This document shows, piece by piece, positions 44,972 to 52,350 of a DNA stretch of 64,000 bases (position 1 is its first letter; every line of letters begins with the position of its first letter). Source of the DNA: Campylobacter concisus (GTDB taxonomy: Bacteria; Campylobacterota; Campylobacteria; Campylobacterales; Campylobacteraceae). The stretch spans positions 868,001-932,000 of the forward strand of contig NZ_CP049270.1 of NCBI RefSeq assembly GCF_003048595.2, in the 5' to 3' direction. The notes beneath the pieces are model-generated. The model was not told the DNA's origin and ran no database searches. It saw only the letters and a list, made by a program, of their open reading frames with translations. Both the position numbers and the translations under genes were made by a program.

Positions 44972-45985
44972 AATTTTATCAATTATCTCTTTTGCTCCAT
45001 TTGGCAAAAGGATCTCTTTTAGAGCTTTACTGCTTTTGTTTAGATCAAAATTTTCTATCATTTTTATAACTTCGTCTTTGTCTAAATTTTCTCCATTTTG
45101 CAAGCAAATTTCAGCAATGCCCTTATCTTTTAAAAAATTTGCATTGTAGTATTGATGATTACCAGCAGCATAAGGAAATGGCACAAAGATAGATGGAAGG
45201 GCGTTTGCGCAAAGCTCCCAAAGCGAGCTAGCTCCTGCTCTTGATATGGCAAGGTCAGCCTTGCTCATCTTATTTTCTATCTCTTTACTAAATTCAAAAA
45301 TTTCTAAATTCGTTTCATTAAAGCCAAGTTCATCATATCTTTTTTTAAGTTCATCAAAGCCGTTTTTACCACATTGATGAATTATATTTATGCCTTTTTC
45401 TTTAAGATATGGAGCTAAATTTATAGCTAGCTCGTTTATCGCTTTTGCACCTTGCGAGCCGCCCAAAAACAAAATAGTCTTTAGCTCCTCTCTCACTCTT
45501 GCACTATCAAAAAATTTCTTTGCTACGGGATAAGGGTATGGCGAAGCTTCATCATAAGAGCTAAAAAAGCCTTTCGCATAAGGCTTTAAAATTTTATTTA
45601 GTTTGCCCATTACAGCATTTTGTTCGTGGATGAAAAGCGGCACTTTTGAGATAATGGCTGCAATGGCTGCTGGAGCTGCTGAATAGCCACCAACGCTAAT
45701 GACTGCCTTAACGTCATTTTGCTTAAAAATTTTTCTACATTTTAAAGCAAGATTTACGATATTTGTTAGTGATTTTAGTTTAGCAAAACCTCTCTTATTT
45801 ACCACGCCACTGCTTGGTAAGAAAAATTTTTGTAAAAAATTCTCGTCATTTTCAAACCAAAATTTATCTTGACCGCTAGTTGAACCAATAAAAATGGGCT
45901 TGATACCACGAGTATTAAGCTCCTCACAAAAGCTCTTTGCAATCGCTAAATGCCCACCAGTGCCTCCACCGCAAATAACAATCAT
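44963..45985 (-). CDS. murG: MurG, lipid II synthase
   Basis: MurG adds GlcNAc from UDP-GlcNAc to lipid I at the inner face of the membrane. The N-terminal GGGTGGHLAIAKSF loop, SVGGYSAAPAAIAA, FIHEQNAVMGKLNK and the donor-binding FLGGSQGAKAINEL match the family, as does the C-terminal AISRAGASSLWEL. The 340-residue length is usual. Its start overlaps ftsW by four bases, so the two division/cell-wall genes are coupled. Confidence 0.95.
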   Translation of the reverse strand: MIVICGGGTGGHLAIAKSFCEELNTRGIKPIFIGSTSGQDKFWFENDENFLQKFFLPSSGVVNKRGFAKLKSLTNIVNLALKCRKIFKQNDVKAVISVGGYSAAPAAIAAIISKVPLFIHEQNAVMGKLNKILKPYAKGFFSSYDEASPYPYPVAKKFFDSARVREELKTILFLGGSQGAKAINELAINLAPYLKEKGINIIHQCGKNGFDELKKRYDELGFNETNLEIFEFSKEIENKMSKADLAISRAGASSLWELCANALPSIFVPFPYAAGNHQYYNANFLKDKGIAEICLQNGENLDKDEVIKMIENFDLNKSSKALKEILLPNGAKEIIDKILN

Positions 45986-47142
45986 AATTTTGCCCTTTTA
46001 CTAACCATCAAAACCATGCCGATACCGATACAAATCGCAAGCACGGAGCTACCGCCGTAACTAAGAAATGGCACAGCAATACCCTTGATAGGCGTGATCG
46101 ATGTGATGCCATAGCTATTCATTAAAAATGAAAACGATAAGATAAGCCCGACACCAAGTGTAAATAGATGATAGACCTTATTTTCGCTTCTGGCTGAAAT
46201 TCTAAAAATTCTATAAAGTAGCGTTATAAATATAGCTACGATACACAAAATACCAAATACACCGACCTCTTCAGCGATACCAGCTAATACAAAGTCAGTA
46301 TGGACCTCACTTAAAAAGCCGAGCTTAAAGATACCAGCACCAAGTCCTTCTCCAAAAAATTCGCCATGCTTTATAGCATTTAATGAGTGAGAAATTTGAT
46401 ATGGCTCTGGTGCATCAGCCACTCTTAATACATCTGCAACGCTGTCAGGCAAGAAAGAAAGTACCATATTTTGTATCGTACCCCACCATGATTTTATACG
46501 TAAAATTCTATGCTCAGAGCTGATTATCGCTACTGTCATAACAAAAGCGGCCCCTAAGATACCGATACTAAAAAGTCTTGCACTTGCTCCTGCGAAAAGC
46601 GCCATCGTCACAAATGTAAGTGCCAGCACGACCACTTGACCAAGGTCATTTTGCATAACAGCAATAAGAAAGATAGCAACACCAAAAAGAATAATATAAG
46701 GCATAAGTATCTTAATCTCATCTAGCAGGGTCCTTTTGCCTTCACTAAATTTTCTAGTAAAACTCCAAGCCAAGAAGTAGACAAAACCGATTTTAAAAAA
46801 CTCAACTGGAGCTAGTGAAAAGCCAGGTAACCTGATCCAACGCCTAGCACCACCAGCATCAGTCACCATAGAAGCTGGCAATGCATGCATTAGCCCCATG
46901 GCAATACCGCAAGATATAAGAAGGCCAAACCCTATCCAAACAAGCGTTTTTTCGGGATTGAGCCTAGAGAGCCACCACATAATGAAAATTCCGATACAAC
47001 CAACAACAAACTGGCGGATGAAAAAGTGAAACTCGTCGTAATTAAAAAATAAAACTGTAAAAACTGGCAAAGATAGTGAAAAAATAATGCTTATAGCGAT
47101 CAAAGTCGAACAAAGATAGAAAATGATCTTATCAACTGCCAA
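45982..47142 (-). CDS. ftsW: FtsW/RodA-family peptidoglycan glycosyltransferase
   Basis: SEDS-family proteins polymerise lipid II; FtsW acts at the division septum. About ten transmembrane helices are visible in 386 residues. The conserved QNDLGQVVVLALTF region, PYQISHSLNAIKHGEFFGEG (short form HSLNAIKHGEFFGEGLG) and FVLAGIAEEVG are present. Pairing with murG favours FtsW over RodA. It starts at TTG, with GGAGTT seven bases upstream and no better start nearby. It is divergent from murI. Confidence 0.9.
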   Translation of the reverse strand: MAVDKIIFYLCSTLIAISIIFSLSLPVFTVLFFNYDEFHFFIRQFVVGCIGIFIMWWLSRLNPEKTLVWIGFGLLISCGIAMGLMHALPASMVTDAGGARRWIRLPGFSLAPVEFFKIGFVYFLAWSFTRKFSEGKRTLLDEIKILMPYIILFGVAIFLIAVMQNDLGQVVVLALTFVTMALFAGASARLFSIGILGAAFVMTVAIISSEHRILRIKSWWGTIQNMVLSFLPDSVADVLRVADAPEPYQISHSLNAIKHGEFFGEGLGAGIFKLGFLSEVHTDFVLAGIAEEVGVFGILCIVAIFITLLYRIFRISARSENKVYHLFTLGVGLILSFSFLMNSYGITSITPIKGIAVPFLSYGGSSVLAICIGIGMVLMVSKRAKL

Positions 47143-47234
47143 AATTTAACTCCAAGTTTAAAAAGTGCCAAAGTATAATAAAAAACGGCTTACAAAGATA
47201 TTATTTGCTATAATTGCAGGCTTTAAGGATGGGC

Positions 47235-48023
47235 ATGAAGATAGGTATATTTGACTCAGGACTTGGCGGACTGAGTGTCTTAAATGAAGCTTTAAGCAAG
47301 CTTAGCGAGCATGAATTTTTATATTACGCAGACGTTAAAAATGTCCCATACGGACAAAAGAGCAGGGATGAGATCTTAAAATTTAGCTTTGATGCGGTGA
47401 AATTTCTCATAGAAAATGGCGCAAACGCCGTTGTAGTAGCTTGTAATACGGCAACAAGCGTGGCGATAAAAGAGCTTAGAGCAAATTTAAATGTACCCAT
47501 AATCGGCATGGAGCCAGCTGTAAAAAAAGCTCATGACTTAAGCCATAATGATGCCTTAAAGACGCTTGTCATAGCCACTCCGGTCACCGTAAATGGTGCA
47601 AAACTAAAAGAGCTGATCGCAAATTTACACGCAAAAGATAAAACTGAGCTGCTCGCTCTACCACGCCTTGTAAATTTTGCTGAAAATGGGGAATTTGACA
47701 CCGAGAATGTAAAATCATATCTAAAAGAAGAGTTAGCTAAATTTGATCTAAGCAAATTTAGCTTTTTGGTGCTTGGCTGCACGCACTTTAACTATTTTAA
47801 AGATAGTCTAAGAGAAATTTTGCCGCCAAATATAAGCATAATTGATGGCAACGAAGGGACAATAAACCGCCTTATAAGTGAGCTTGGAATAAAAATTTCT
47901 ACTTTAAATAAAGCCCCAAAAGTTAGATTTTTCTATTCTGGTGATGAAGTATTCAGTAAATTTGAGCTAGATAAAATTTCAAGGAATTTAGCTAGATTAG
48001 AGAAGATGAGGGCGATTTGTTAG
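47235..48023 (+). CDS. murI: glutamate racemase
   Basis: MurI provides D-glutamate for peptidoglycan. The catalytic cysteines are in VVACNTATS and VLGCTHFNY. The N-terminal IGIFDSGLGGLSVL and YYADVKNVPYG are hallmark motifs. I begin at ATG 47235, with TTAAGGATG upstream. A TTG at 47214 would add seven residues with no support. The length is 262 residues. The 47143-47234 gap to the divergent ftsW holds the promoters of both. Confidence 0.95.
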   Translation: MKIGIFDSGLGGLSVLNEALSKLSEHEFLYYADVKNVPYGQKSRDEILKFSFDAVKFLIENGANAVVVACNTATSVAIKELRANLNVPIIGMEPAVKKAHDLSHNDALKTLVIATPVTVNGAKLKELIANLHAKDKTELLALPRLVNFAENGEFDTENVKSYLKEELAKFDLSKFSFLVLGCTHFNYFKDSLREILPPNISIIDGNEGTINRLISELGIKISTLNKAPKVRFFYSGDEVFSKFELDKISRNLARLEKMRAIC

Positions 48024-48095
48024 GTTAAATCTAACTAAATATCACAAGTAAAAATTTTATAAAATACACTAAATTTTACATATTTTTATATGTAT

Positions 48096-48686
48096 TTAGG
48101 CTTTTCTTTGCCTTATTATATAAACCACACTTATTACTGCAACAACAGCCAAAAGAGCGATCGTGATTATTAAAAGTGTTTGTTTGCTAGGATTTGAACC
48201 TAGAAAATAGCCAACTCCAAGCAAAACAGCACACCAAATCCCAGCTCCAAGTGTGGTAAATAGACAAAATCTAAATATATTCATCTTAGCAAGTCCGGCT
48301 GGTAGGCTGATGTATTGGCGAATGCCAGGAATCAGACGTGAGTTAAATGTAGAAATTTCGCCGTGTTTATTGAAAAATGCTTCAAATTTATCCATTTTTT
48401 CGTGAGTAATTCCCACAAATTTGCCGTATTTTAAAACGATCTCACGTCCAAAAAAGTAGCAAAGATAATAGTTAAAAATAGCTCCAAGTAAGCTACCGAG
48501 CGTACCTGCAAGAAAGGCCAAAATTAAACTCATTTCACCTTTATGTGCCAAATAACCAGCTGGTATCATCGCTACCTCGCTTGGAAATGGAAAAAATGAG
48601 CTTTCTAAAAACATCATCACAAATATGCCAGCATAACCCCAGCTACTTACGCTCGCAACTATAAAATCAATAACATCATGCAGCAT
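48096..48686 (-). CDS. DedA-family membrane protein
   Basis: DedA proteins are inner-membrane transporters, several of which recycle undecaprenyl phosphate or other lipids. The 196-residue protein has the family motifs [20 protein letters not shown] (glutamate in the re-entrant loop) and [18 protein letters not shown] (arginines of the second motif). It has about four membrane helices and a short basic C-terminus, RQRKA. The exact substrate cannot be told. It is the last gene on this strand before the metQ terminator, separated by 137 bases. Confidence 0.88.
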   Translation of the reverse strand: MLHDVIDFIVASVSSWGYAGIFVMMFLESSFFPFPSEVAMIPAGYLAHKGEMSLILAFLAGTLGSLLGAIFNYYLCYFFGREIVLKYGKFVGITHEKMDKFEAFFNKHGEISTFNSRLIPGIRQYISLPAGLAKMNIFRFCLFTTLGAGIWCAVLLGVGYFLGSNPSKQTLLIITIALLAVVAVISVVYIIRQRKA

Positions 48687-48791
48687 TTAAATTCCTGAAA
48701 AATTTTAAAGTGAGCCATTTTAGCAAAGCATAGCTTAAGCTTTTTGACAAAAATAAAGAGAGTTTGTAGCTTGTAAAACAAAATAAAATTA

Positions 48792-48819
48792 GAAACAAAA
48801 TAGGGCGAAAGCTCGCCCC
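48792..48819 (-). terminator. intrinsic terminator after metQ
   Basis: On the minus strand GGGCGA and TCGCCC form a six-pair GC-rich stem with a four-base loop, directly followed by TATTTTGTTTCT. It begins a few bases after the stop of the second metQ gene (48824). It should end the metN-metI-metQ-metQ transcript. Confidence 0.7.
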
Positions 48820-48823
48820 ATTT

Positions 48824-49603
48824 TTAAAATGCAGGTATAACTTCACCTTTATAGCGAGTAATGATGAAATTTTTAGTATCAGGGCTAAGTACCGCATCAA
48901 TCAAAGCTTTGATCTTAGGGTTATTTTCGTTGCCAGCCTTTGTGACGATGATGTTAGCGTAAGGACTATTGGCGTCTTCAAGCAAAAGTGCATCTTTTGC
49001 CACACTCATACCAAGATCAAGGACGAAATTTGTACTAATGGCAGCGATATCGACATCGTCAAGCGTTCTTGGTATCTGAGCACCCTCAAGCTCTACAAAT
49101 TGTAAATTTTTAGGATTTTTAGTTATGTCATTTATAGTTGCGACTTTTACGTTTTTATCGATCTCAATAAGACCAGCCTTTTCTAAAATTCTAAGCGCTC
49201 TATTGCCATTTGATGGATCATAAGCGATCGCAACTTTTGCACCATCTTTTAACTCTTTTATGTTTTTTATCTTTTTAGAATAAAAGCCAAGTGGCTCAAC
49301 ATGGACATTTGCAACACTTACAAGATGCAAGCCTCTAGCCTTGTTTTGCTCCTCAAGATATGGTAAATGCTGAAAGAAATTTGCATCCAAACTGCCATCT
49401 TCTGTCGCGACATTTGGGATAGAGTAGTCTGAAATTTCAGAGATAACAAGGTCGTAGCCTTTATCTTTTAGCTTTGGCTTTACAAATTCTAAAATTTCAG
49501 CGTGTGGTACTGGCGAGACGCCGACTACGATAGTGTGGTCTTTGTCGGCTGCGTGAAGGCTTAGAGCAACTAAAGATGCGGTTAAAAGTTTGATAAATTT
49601 CAT
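48824..49603 (-). CDS. metQ: methionine ABC transporter substrate-binding protein MetQ (second copy)
   Basis: This NlpA/MetQ-family periplasmic protein is expected to capture methionine for MetNI. A signal peptide (MKFIKLLTASLVALSLHA) is cut before ADKDH; no lipobox cysteine is present, so it is soluble unlike E. coli MetQ. Conserved PHAEILEFVKP, DANFFQHLPYLEEQN, VAIAYDPSNGNRALRILEKAG (core DPSNGNRAL) and the C-terminal ITRYKGEVIPAF match the family. It is roughly half identical to the gene before it, suggesting a tandem duplication with divergence of ligand. Confidence 0.88.
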   Translation of the reverse strand: MKFIKLLTASLVALSLHAADKDHTIVVGVSPVPHAEILEFVKPKLKDKGYDLVISEISDYSIPNVATEDGSLDANFFQHLPYLEEQNKARGLHLVSVANVHVEPLGFYSKKIKNIKELKDGAKVAIAYDPSNGNRALRILEKAGLIEIDKNVKVATINDITKNPKNLQFVELEGAQIPRTLDDVDIAAISTNFVLDLGMSVAKDALLLEDANSPYANIIVTKAGNENNPKIKALIDAVLSPDTKNFIITRYKGEVIPAF

Positions 49604-49630
49604 TGTTTTTCCTTTTTTGATTTGATTTGA

Positions 49631-49665
49631 AGCGACGCTAAAAAGGTAAAAGCTTTTACGTCGCT
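49631..49665 (-). promoter_or_regulatory. hairpin between the two metQ genes
   Basis: AGCGACG and CGTCGCT (49631-49637 and 49659-49665) pair in seven bases around an interior containing the palindrome GTAAAAGCTTTTAC. On the minus strand there is no T-tract after it, so it is unlikely to end the operon. It may be a processing or stability element setting different levels for the two binding proteins. On the plus strand it is followed by six T, but no plus-strand gene is near. Confidence 0.4.
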
Positions 49666-49680
49666 TTTTTATAAATTTGA

Positions 49681-50463
49681 CTAAAACGCTGGGATGATAG
49701 CGCCATTATATTTTGTCTCGATAAATTTTTTAACCTCTGGTGAGTTTATCGCTTTATCAAGCGCTTTAGTTTTAGGGCTATTTTCATTACCAGCTTTTAC
49801 AACTACGTAGTTTACGTATGGGCTATCTTTGCTCTCGATCACAAGCGCGTCTTTTGTTGGATTGAGATTTGCATTTAGAGCGTAGTTTGTGTTGATAACT
49901 GCGATAGTAACGTCATCAAGCGTTCTTGGCACTTGAGCAGTCTCGATCTCTTCAAATTTAAGCTTTTTAGGGTTATCAACTATATCAAGCGGAGTTTTTA
50001 GCGGATTATCGTTTAGCTTAATAAGTCCAGCATTTGCAAGAATATCTAAAGCACGGCTTTCATTTGTCGGATCATTTGGGATAGATACGGTCGAACCATC
50101 TTTTAGATCTTTGATGTCTTTTATCTTTTTAGAATAAACTCCCATTGGCTCAAGATGAACGCCAACTGTTTTTATAAGGTGAGTGCCTTTGTTTTTGTTA
50201 AATTCTTCAAGATATGGGATGTGCTGAAAGAAGTTTGCGTCAAGGTCGCCGTCCTCTGTTGCAAGGTTTGGTGTGGTGTAGTCGTTAAATTCTTTAATCT
50301 CAAGCGTATAGCCATCTTTTGCCAAAATAGGCTTTACAACCTCTAAAATTTCAGCATGTGGAATAGGTGTAGCACCAACGATTATTGTTTTTGATTTATC
50401 AGCTGCATTTGCACTTACACTAAGACCAAGAGCAACTAAAGAAGTGAGAAGTAGTTTTTTCAT
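49681..50463 (-). CDS. metQ: methionine ABC transporter substrate-binding protein MetQ (first copy)
   Basis: This NlpA/MetQ-family protein of 260 residues has a signal peptide MKKLLLTSLVALGLSVSANA cut before ADKSK and no lipobox. The motifs PHAEILEVVKPILAKDGY, DANFFQHIPYLEEFN, IPNDPTNESRALDIL and the terminal GAIIPAF are close to those of the following gene. AAAAGGATAATAA precedes the ATG. Its 5' region carries the Met/Cys-rich leader ORF and alternative hairpins described separately. It follows metI by 256 bases. Confidence 0.9.
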   Translation of the reverse strand: MKKLLLTSLVALGLSVSANAADKSKTIIVGATPIPHAEILEVVKPILAKDGYTLEIKEFNDYTTPNLATEDGDLDANFFQHIPYLEEFNKNKGTHLIKTVGVHLEPMGVYSKKIKDIKDLKDGSTVSIPNDPTNESRALDILANAGLIKLNDNPLKTPLDIVDNPKKLKFEEIETAQVPRTLDDVTIAVINTNYALNANLNPTKDALVIESKDSPYVNYVVVKAGNENSPKTKALDKAINSPEVKKFIETKYNGAIIPAF

Positions 50464-50493
50464 TTATTATCCTTTTAAAATTTGCTAAGCACT

Positions 50494-50581
50494 AAAAAAG
50501 GATAAATTTAAGCTAGAGGGTTAAATTTCTTTTTAAGCGCTTAAGCTAGTTCTAAGCACTTAAAAAGAAATTTGTGCTTAG
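50494..50581 (-). promoter_or_regulatory. putative attenuator: three mutually exclusive hairpins upstream of metQ
   Basis: Reading the minus strand after the leader ORF, three helices overlap. A: CTAAGCAC (50581-50574) pairs perfectly with GTGCTTAG (50559-50552). B: 50573-50553 pairs with 50543-50523, a 21-pair stem with one wobble and a nine-base loop. C: AAATTTAA (50528-50521) pairs with TTAAATTT (50511-50504), followed by a run of six T at 50499-50494. A and B share the first arm of B; B and C share its second arm. A third copy of GTGCTTAG (50492-50485) could also pair with the 50581 arm. The arrangement resembles an attenuation switch; no family name is known to me. Confidence 0.6.
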
Positions 50582-50584
50582 AGA

Positions 50585-50644
50585 TTAGTCTTTCGACAAC
50601 GCGTTTTTTAGTAGGCGGCACATGTGGCACATATCTGATTTCAT
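50585..50644 (-). CDS. putative Met/Cys-rich leader peptide of metQ
   Basis: A 19-codon ORF encodes MKSDMCHMCRLLKNALSKD. AAGGA stands six bases before its ATG, a better site than at many full genes here. Codons 5-9 are Met-Cys-His-Met-Cys, far above chance for amino acids that are rare in proteins. It ends four bases before the first arm of the alternative hairpins, and metQ starts 121 bases downstream of the stop. The layout is that of classical amino-acid attenuation, where ribosome stalling at scarce Met-tRNA or Cys-tRNA chooses the RNA fold. Translation has not been shown. Confidence 0.6.
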   Translation of the reverse strand: MKSDMCHMCRLLKNALSKD

Positions 50645-50678
50645 CTTTTATCCTTTCAGCTAAAAATTAATTCGGGCA

Positions 50679-50684
50679 ATTTTA
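50679..50684 (-). promoter_or_regulatory. candidate -10 element for the metQ leader
   Basis: TAAAAT on the minus strand lies 35 bases before the leader ATG, preceded by a T-rich stretch. A start here would give metQ its own leader transcript separate from metN-metI. Confidence 0.4.
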
Positions 50685-50719
50685 AGAAAAAAAGCTTAAA
50701 ATCAGATAAAAACAAAGAC

Positions 50720-51394
50720 CTATTTTTTAGAAATTTTATATAAATAGTTACCTAAAACTTGAAAAATTTGAACCATAATGATAAGAATAACCACGGTGTA
50801 GAGCATGATATCTGGGCGAAATCTTTGATATCCGTAGTTTATAGCGACAGATCCTAGTCCGCCGCCACCAACTGCTCCAGCCATCGCTGAAAAGCCGATA
50901 TTTACGATAAGCGTTAGTGTAAAAGCCGAGATGATGCCAGGAAGCGCCTCTACAAACATCACGCGAAAGATGATCTGAAATTTCGAGCTACCAAAGCTTT
51001 GAGCAGCTTCGATGATACCTTTATCAACCTCTTTTAGCGCATTTTCAATGAGTCTTGCCACAAATGGAGCTGCTCCGATAGTTAGCGGAACGATCGCAGC
51101 TGTGGTACCGATACTTGTACCTACGATCATTTTTGTGACTGGAAATAGCACGATGATGAGGATGATAAACGGAAAGCTTCTAAGTACGTTTATAACGATA
51201 TCAAGGATAAAGTAAAGCTGTTTGTTTGGCTTTAGTCCATCTTTATCTGAAAGGATGAGCAAAACCGCAGGTATAAGGCCTATGGCAAAGGCAAGTAGGG
51301 TGGAGACGATGCTCATATATAGCGTTTCGCCGATAGCTGGCAAAAGTATCCTAGAAAAAACATCTGGAAATTTAGAAAAATCAATACCAAACAT
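50720..51394 (-). CDS. metI: methionine ABC transporter permease MetI
   Basis: MetI forms the membrane channel of the MetNIQ methionine importer. Five or so transmembrane helices are visible in 224 residues. The coupling loop KEVDKGIIEAAQSFGSSKFQIIFRV contains the EAA motif (EAAQSFGSS). The ATG at 51394 overlaps the metN stop (ATGA) and has GGAGG eight bases upstream. A frame beginning at 51409 is therefore rejected. Confidence 0.95.
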   Translation of the reverse strand: MFGIDFSKFPDVFSRILLPAIGETLYMSIVSTLLAFAIGLIPAVLLILSDKDGLKPNKQLYFILDIVINVLRSFPFIILIIVLFPVTKMIVGTSIGTTAAIVPLTIGAAPFVARLIENALKEVDKGIIEAAQSFGSSKFQIIFRVMFVEALPGIISAFTLTLIVNIGFSAMAGAVGGGGLGSVAINYGYQRFRPDIMLYTVVILIIMVQIFQVLGNYLYKISKK

Positions 51395-52350
51395 CAAGCA
51401 ACCTCCCATAAAACGCCACTTTGCTTGATGTAGTTAAGTACGTTTTCTTTATCTTTTTCATCTATGTTTATGACAAGCGAGCCAAGAACATTTTCGTTTA
51501 GCTTCTCAAGCTTACCCCATACTATGTTAAAGTCGATATTTAGACTTCTAGCCATGTGCGTGATCACGCTATTTTGAGCCACTTCTTTTGGAAAAAATAG
51601 CCTAATATTTGTACCAGTGCTCGGCAAAATTTCCACTTCACCCAAAAACTCTTTCATCTTATCATCTGGCTTTAAAAATAGCTCTTCAATGCTTCCAGAG
51701 CCTATTATCTTGCCGCCTTCAAGTAAAATCGCGCGTTTTGCGATCGATTTTACTACCTCCATCTCGTGCGTGACGATGACGACGCTGATGTCTAGCTCTT
51801 TGTTTATCTTTTCAAGCAATTCTAAAATTTGATTTGTCGTGTTTGGATCAAGAGCCGAAGTCGCCTCGTCGCTTAGTAAAATTTTAGGATTTAAAGCAAG
51901 CGCTCTAGCGATGGCGACACGCTGTTTTTGACCGCCGCTTAGCTCACTTGGATAGCTTTTTGCCTTGCTTTCAAGACCGACTAAATTTAAAAGCTCTCTC
52001 ACTCTTTTTTCGGTTTCATCGCTTTTATAGCCCCAAAATTTAAGCGGAGTAGCGACGTTTTCAAAGACATTTTTTCTAGCCATCAAGGCAAAATGCTGAA
52101 ATATCATCCCAACATCCCGCCTTAAATGTCTCTGCTGCGTCTCATCTAAATTTTTTATCTCTTTATCAAAGACTTTTAAGCTGCCACCTTGATAGCTTTC
52201 AAGCCCGTTTATGCACCTTAAAAGCGTTGATTTACCAGCGCCACTGTGTCCAACGATAGCAAAAATTTCACCCTTTTTAACCTCTAAATTTATATCAAAA
52301 AGGATCTGCGTATCACCATAAAATTTACTTAAATTTTCTATTTTTATCAC
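51394..52350 (-). CDS. metN: methionine ABC transporter ATP-binding protein MetN
   Basis: MetN powers methionine import. Walker A is [13 protein letters not shown], signature [15 protein letters not shown], Walker [14 protein letters not shown], and the switch histidine lies in [12 protein letters not shown]-terminal NIL domain (about 245-318) is the site that binds methionine and inhibits transport in E. coli MetN; its presence suggests the same trans-inhibition. The gene starts at GTG one base inside the valS stop (TAGTG) with GGAGAAAAA before it. Confidence 0.95.
   Translation of the reverse strand: MIKIENLSKFYGDTQILFDINLEVKKGEIFAIVGHSGAGKSTLLRCINGLESYQGGSLKVFDKEIKNLDETQQRHLRRDVGMIFQHFALMARKNVFENVATPLKFWGYKSDETEKRVRELLNLVGLESKAKSYPSELSGGQKQRVAIARALALNPKILLSDEATSALDPNTTNQILELLEKINKELDISVVIVTHEMEVVKSIAKRAILLEGGKIIGSGSIEELFLKPDDKMKEFLGEVEILPSTGTNIRLFFPKEVAQNSVITHMARSLNIDFNIVWGKLEKLNENVLGSLVINIDEKDKENVLNYIKQSGVLWEVA

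Noticed and set aside
48676-48900. 74-codon minus-strand frame between dedA and metQ
   Set aside because: It overlaps the end of metQ and runs across the intrinsic terminator at 48792-48819.
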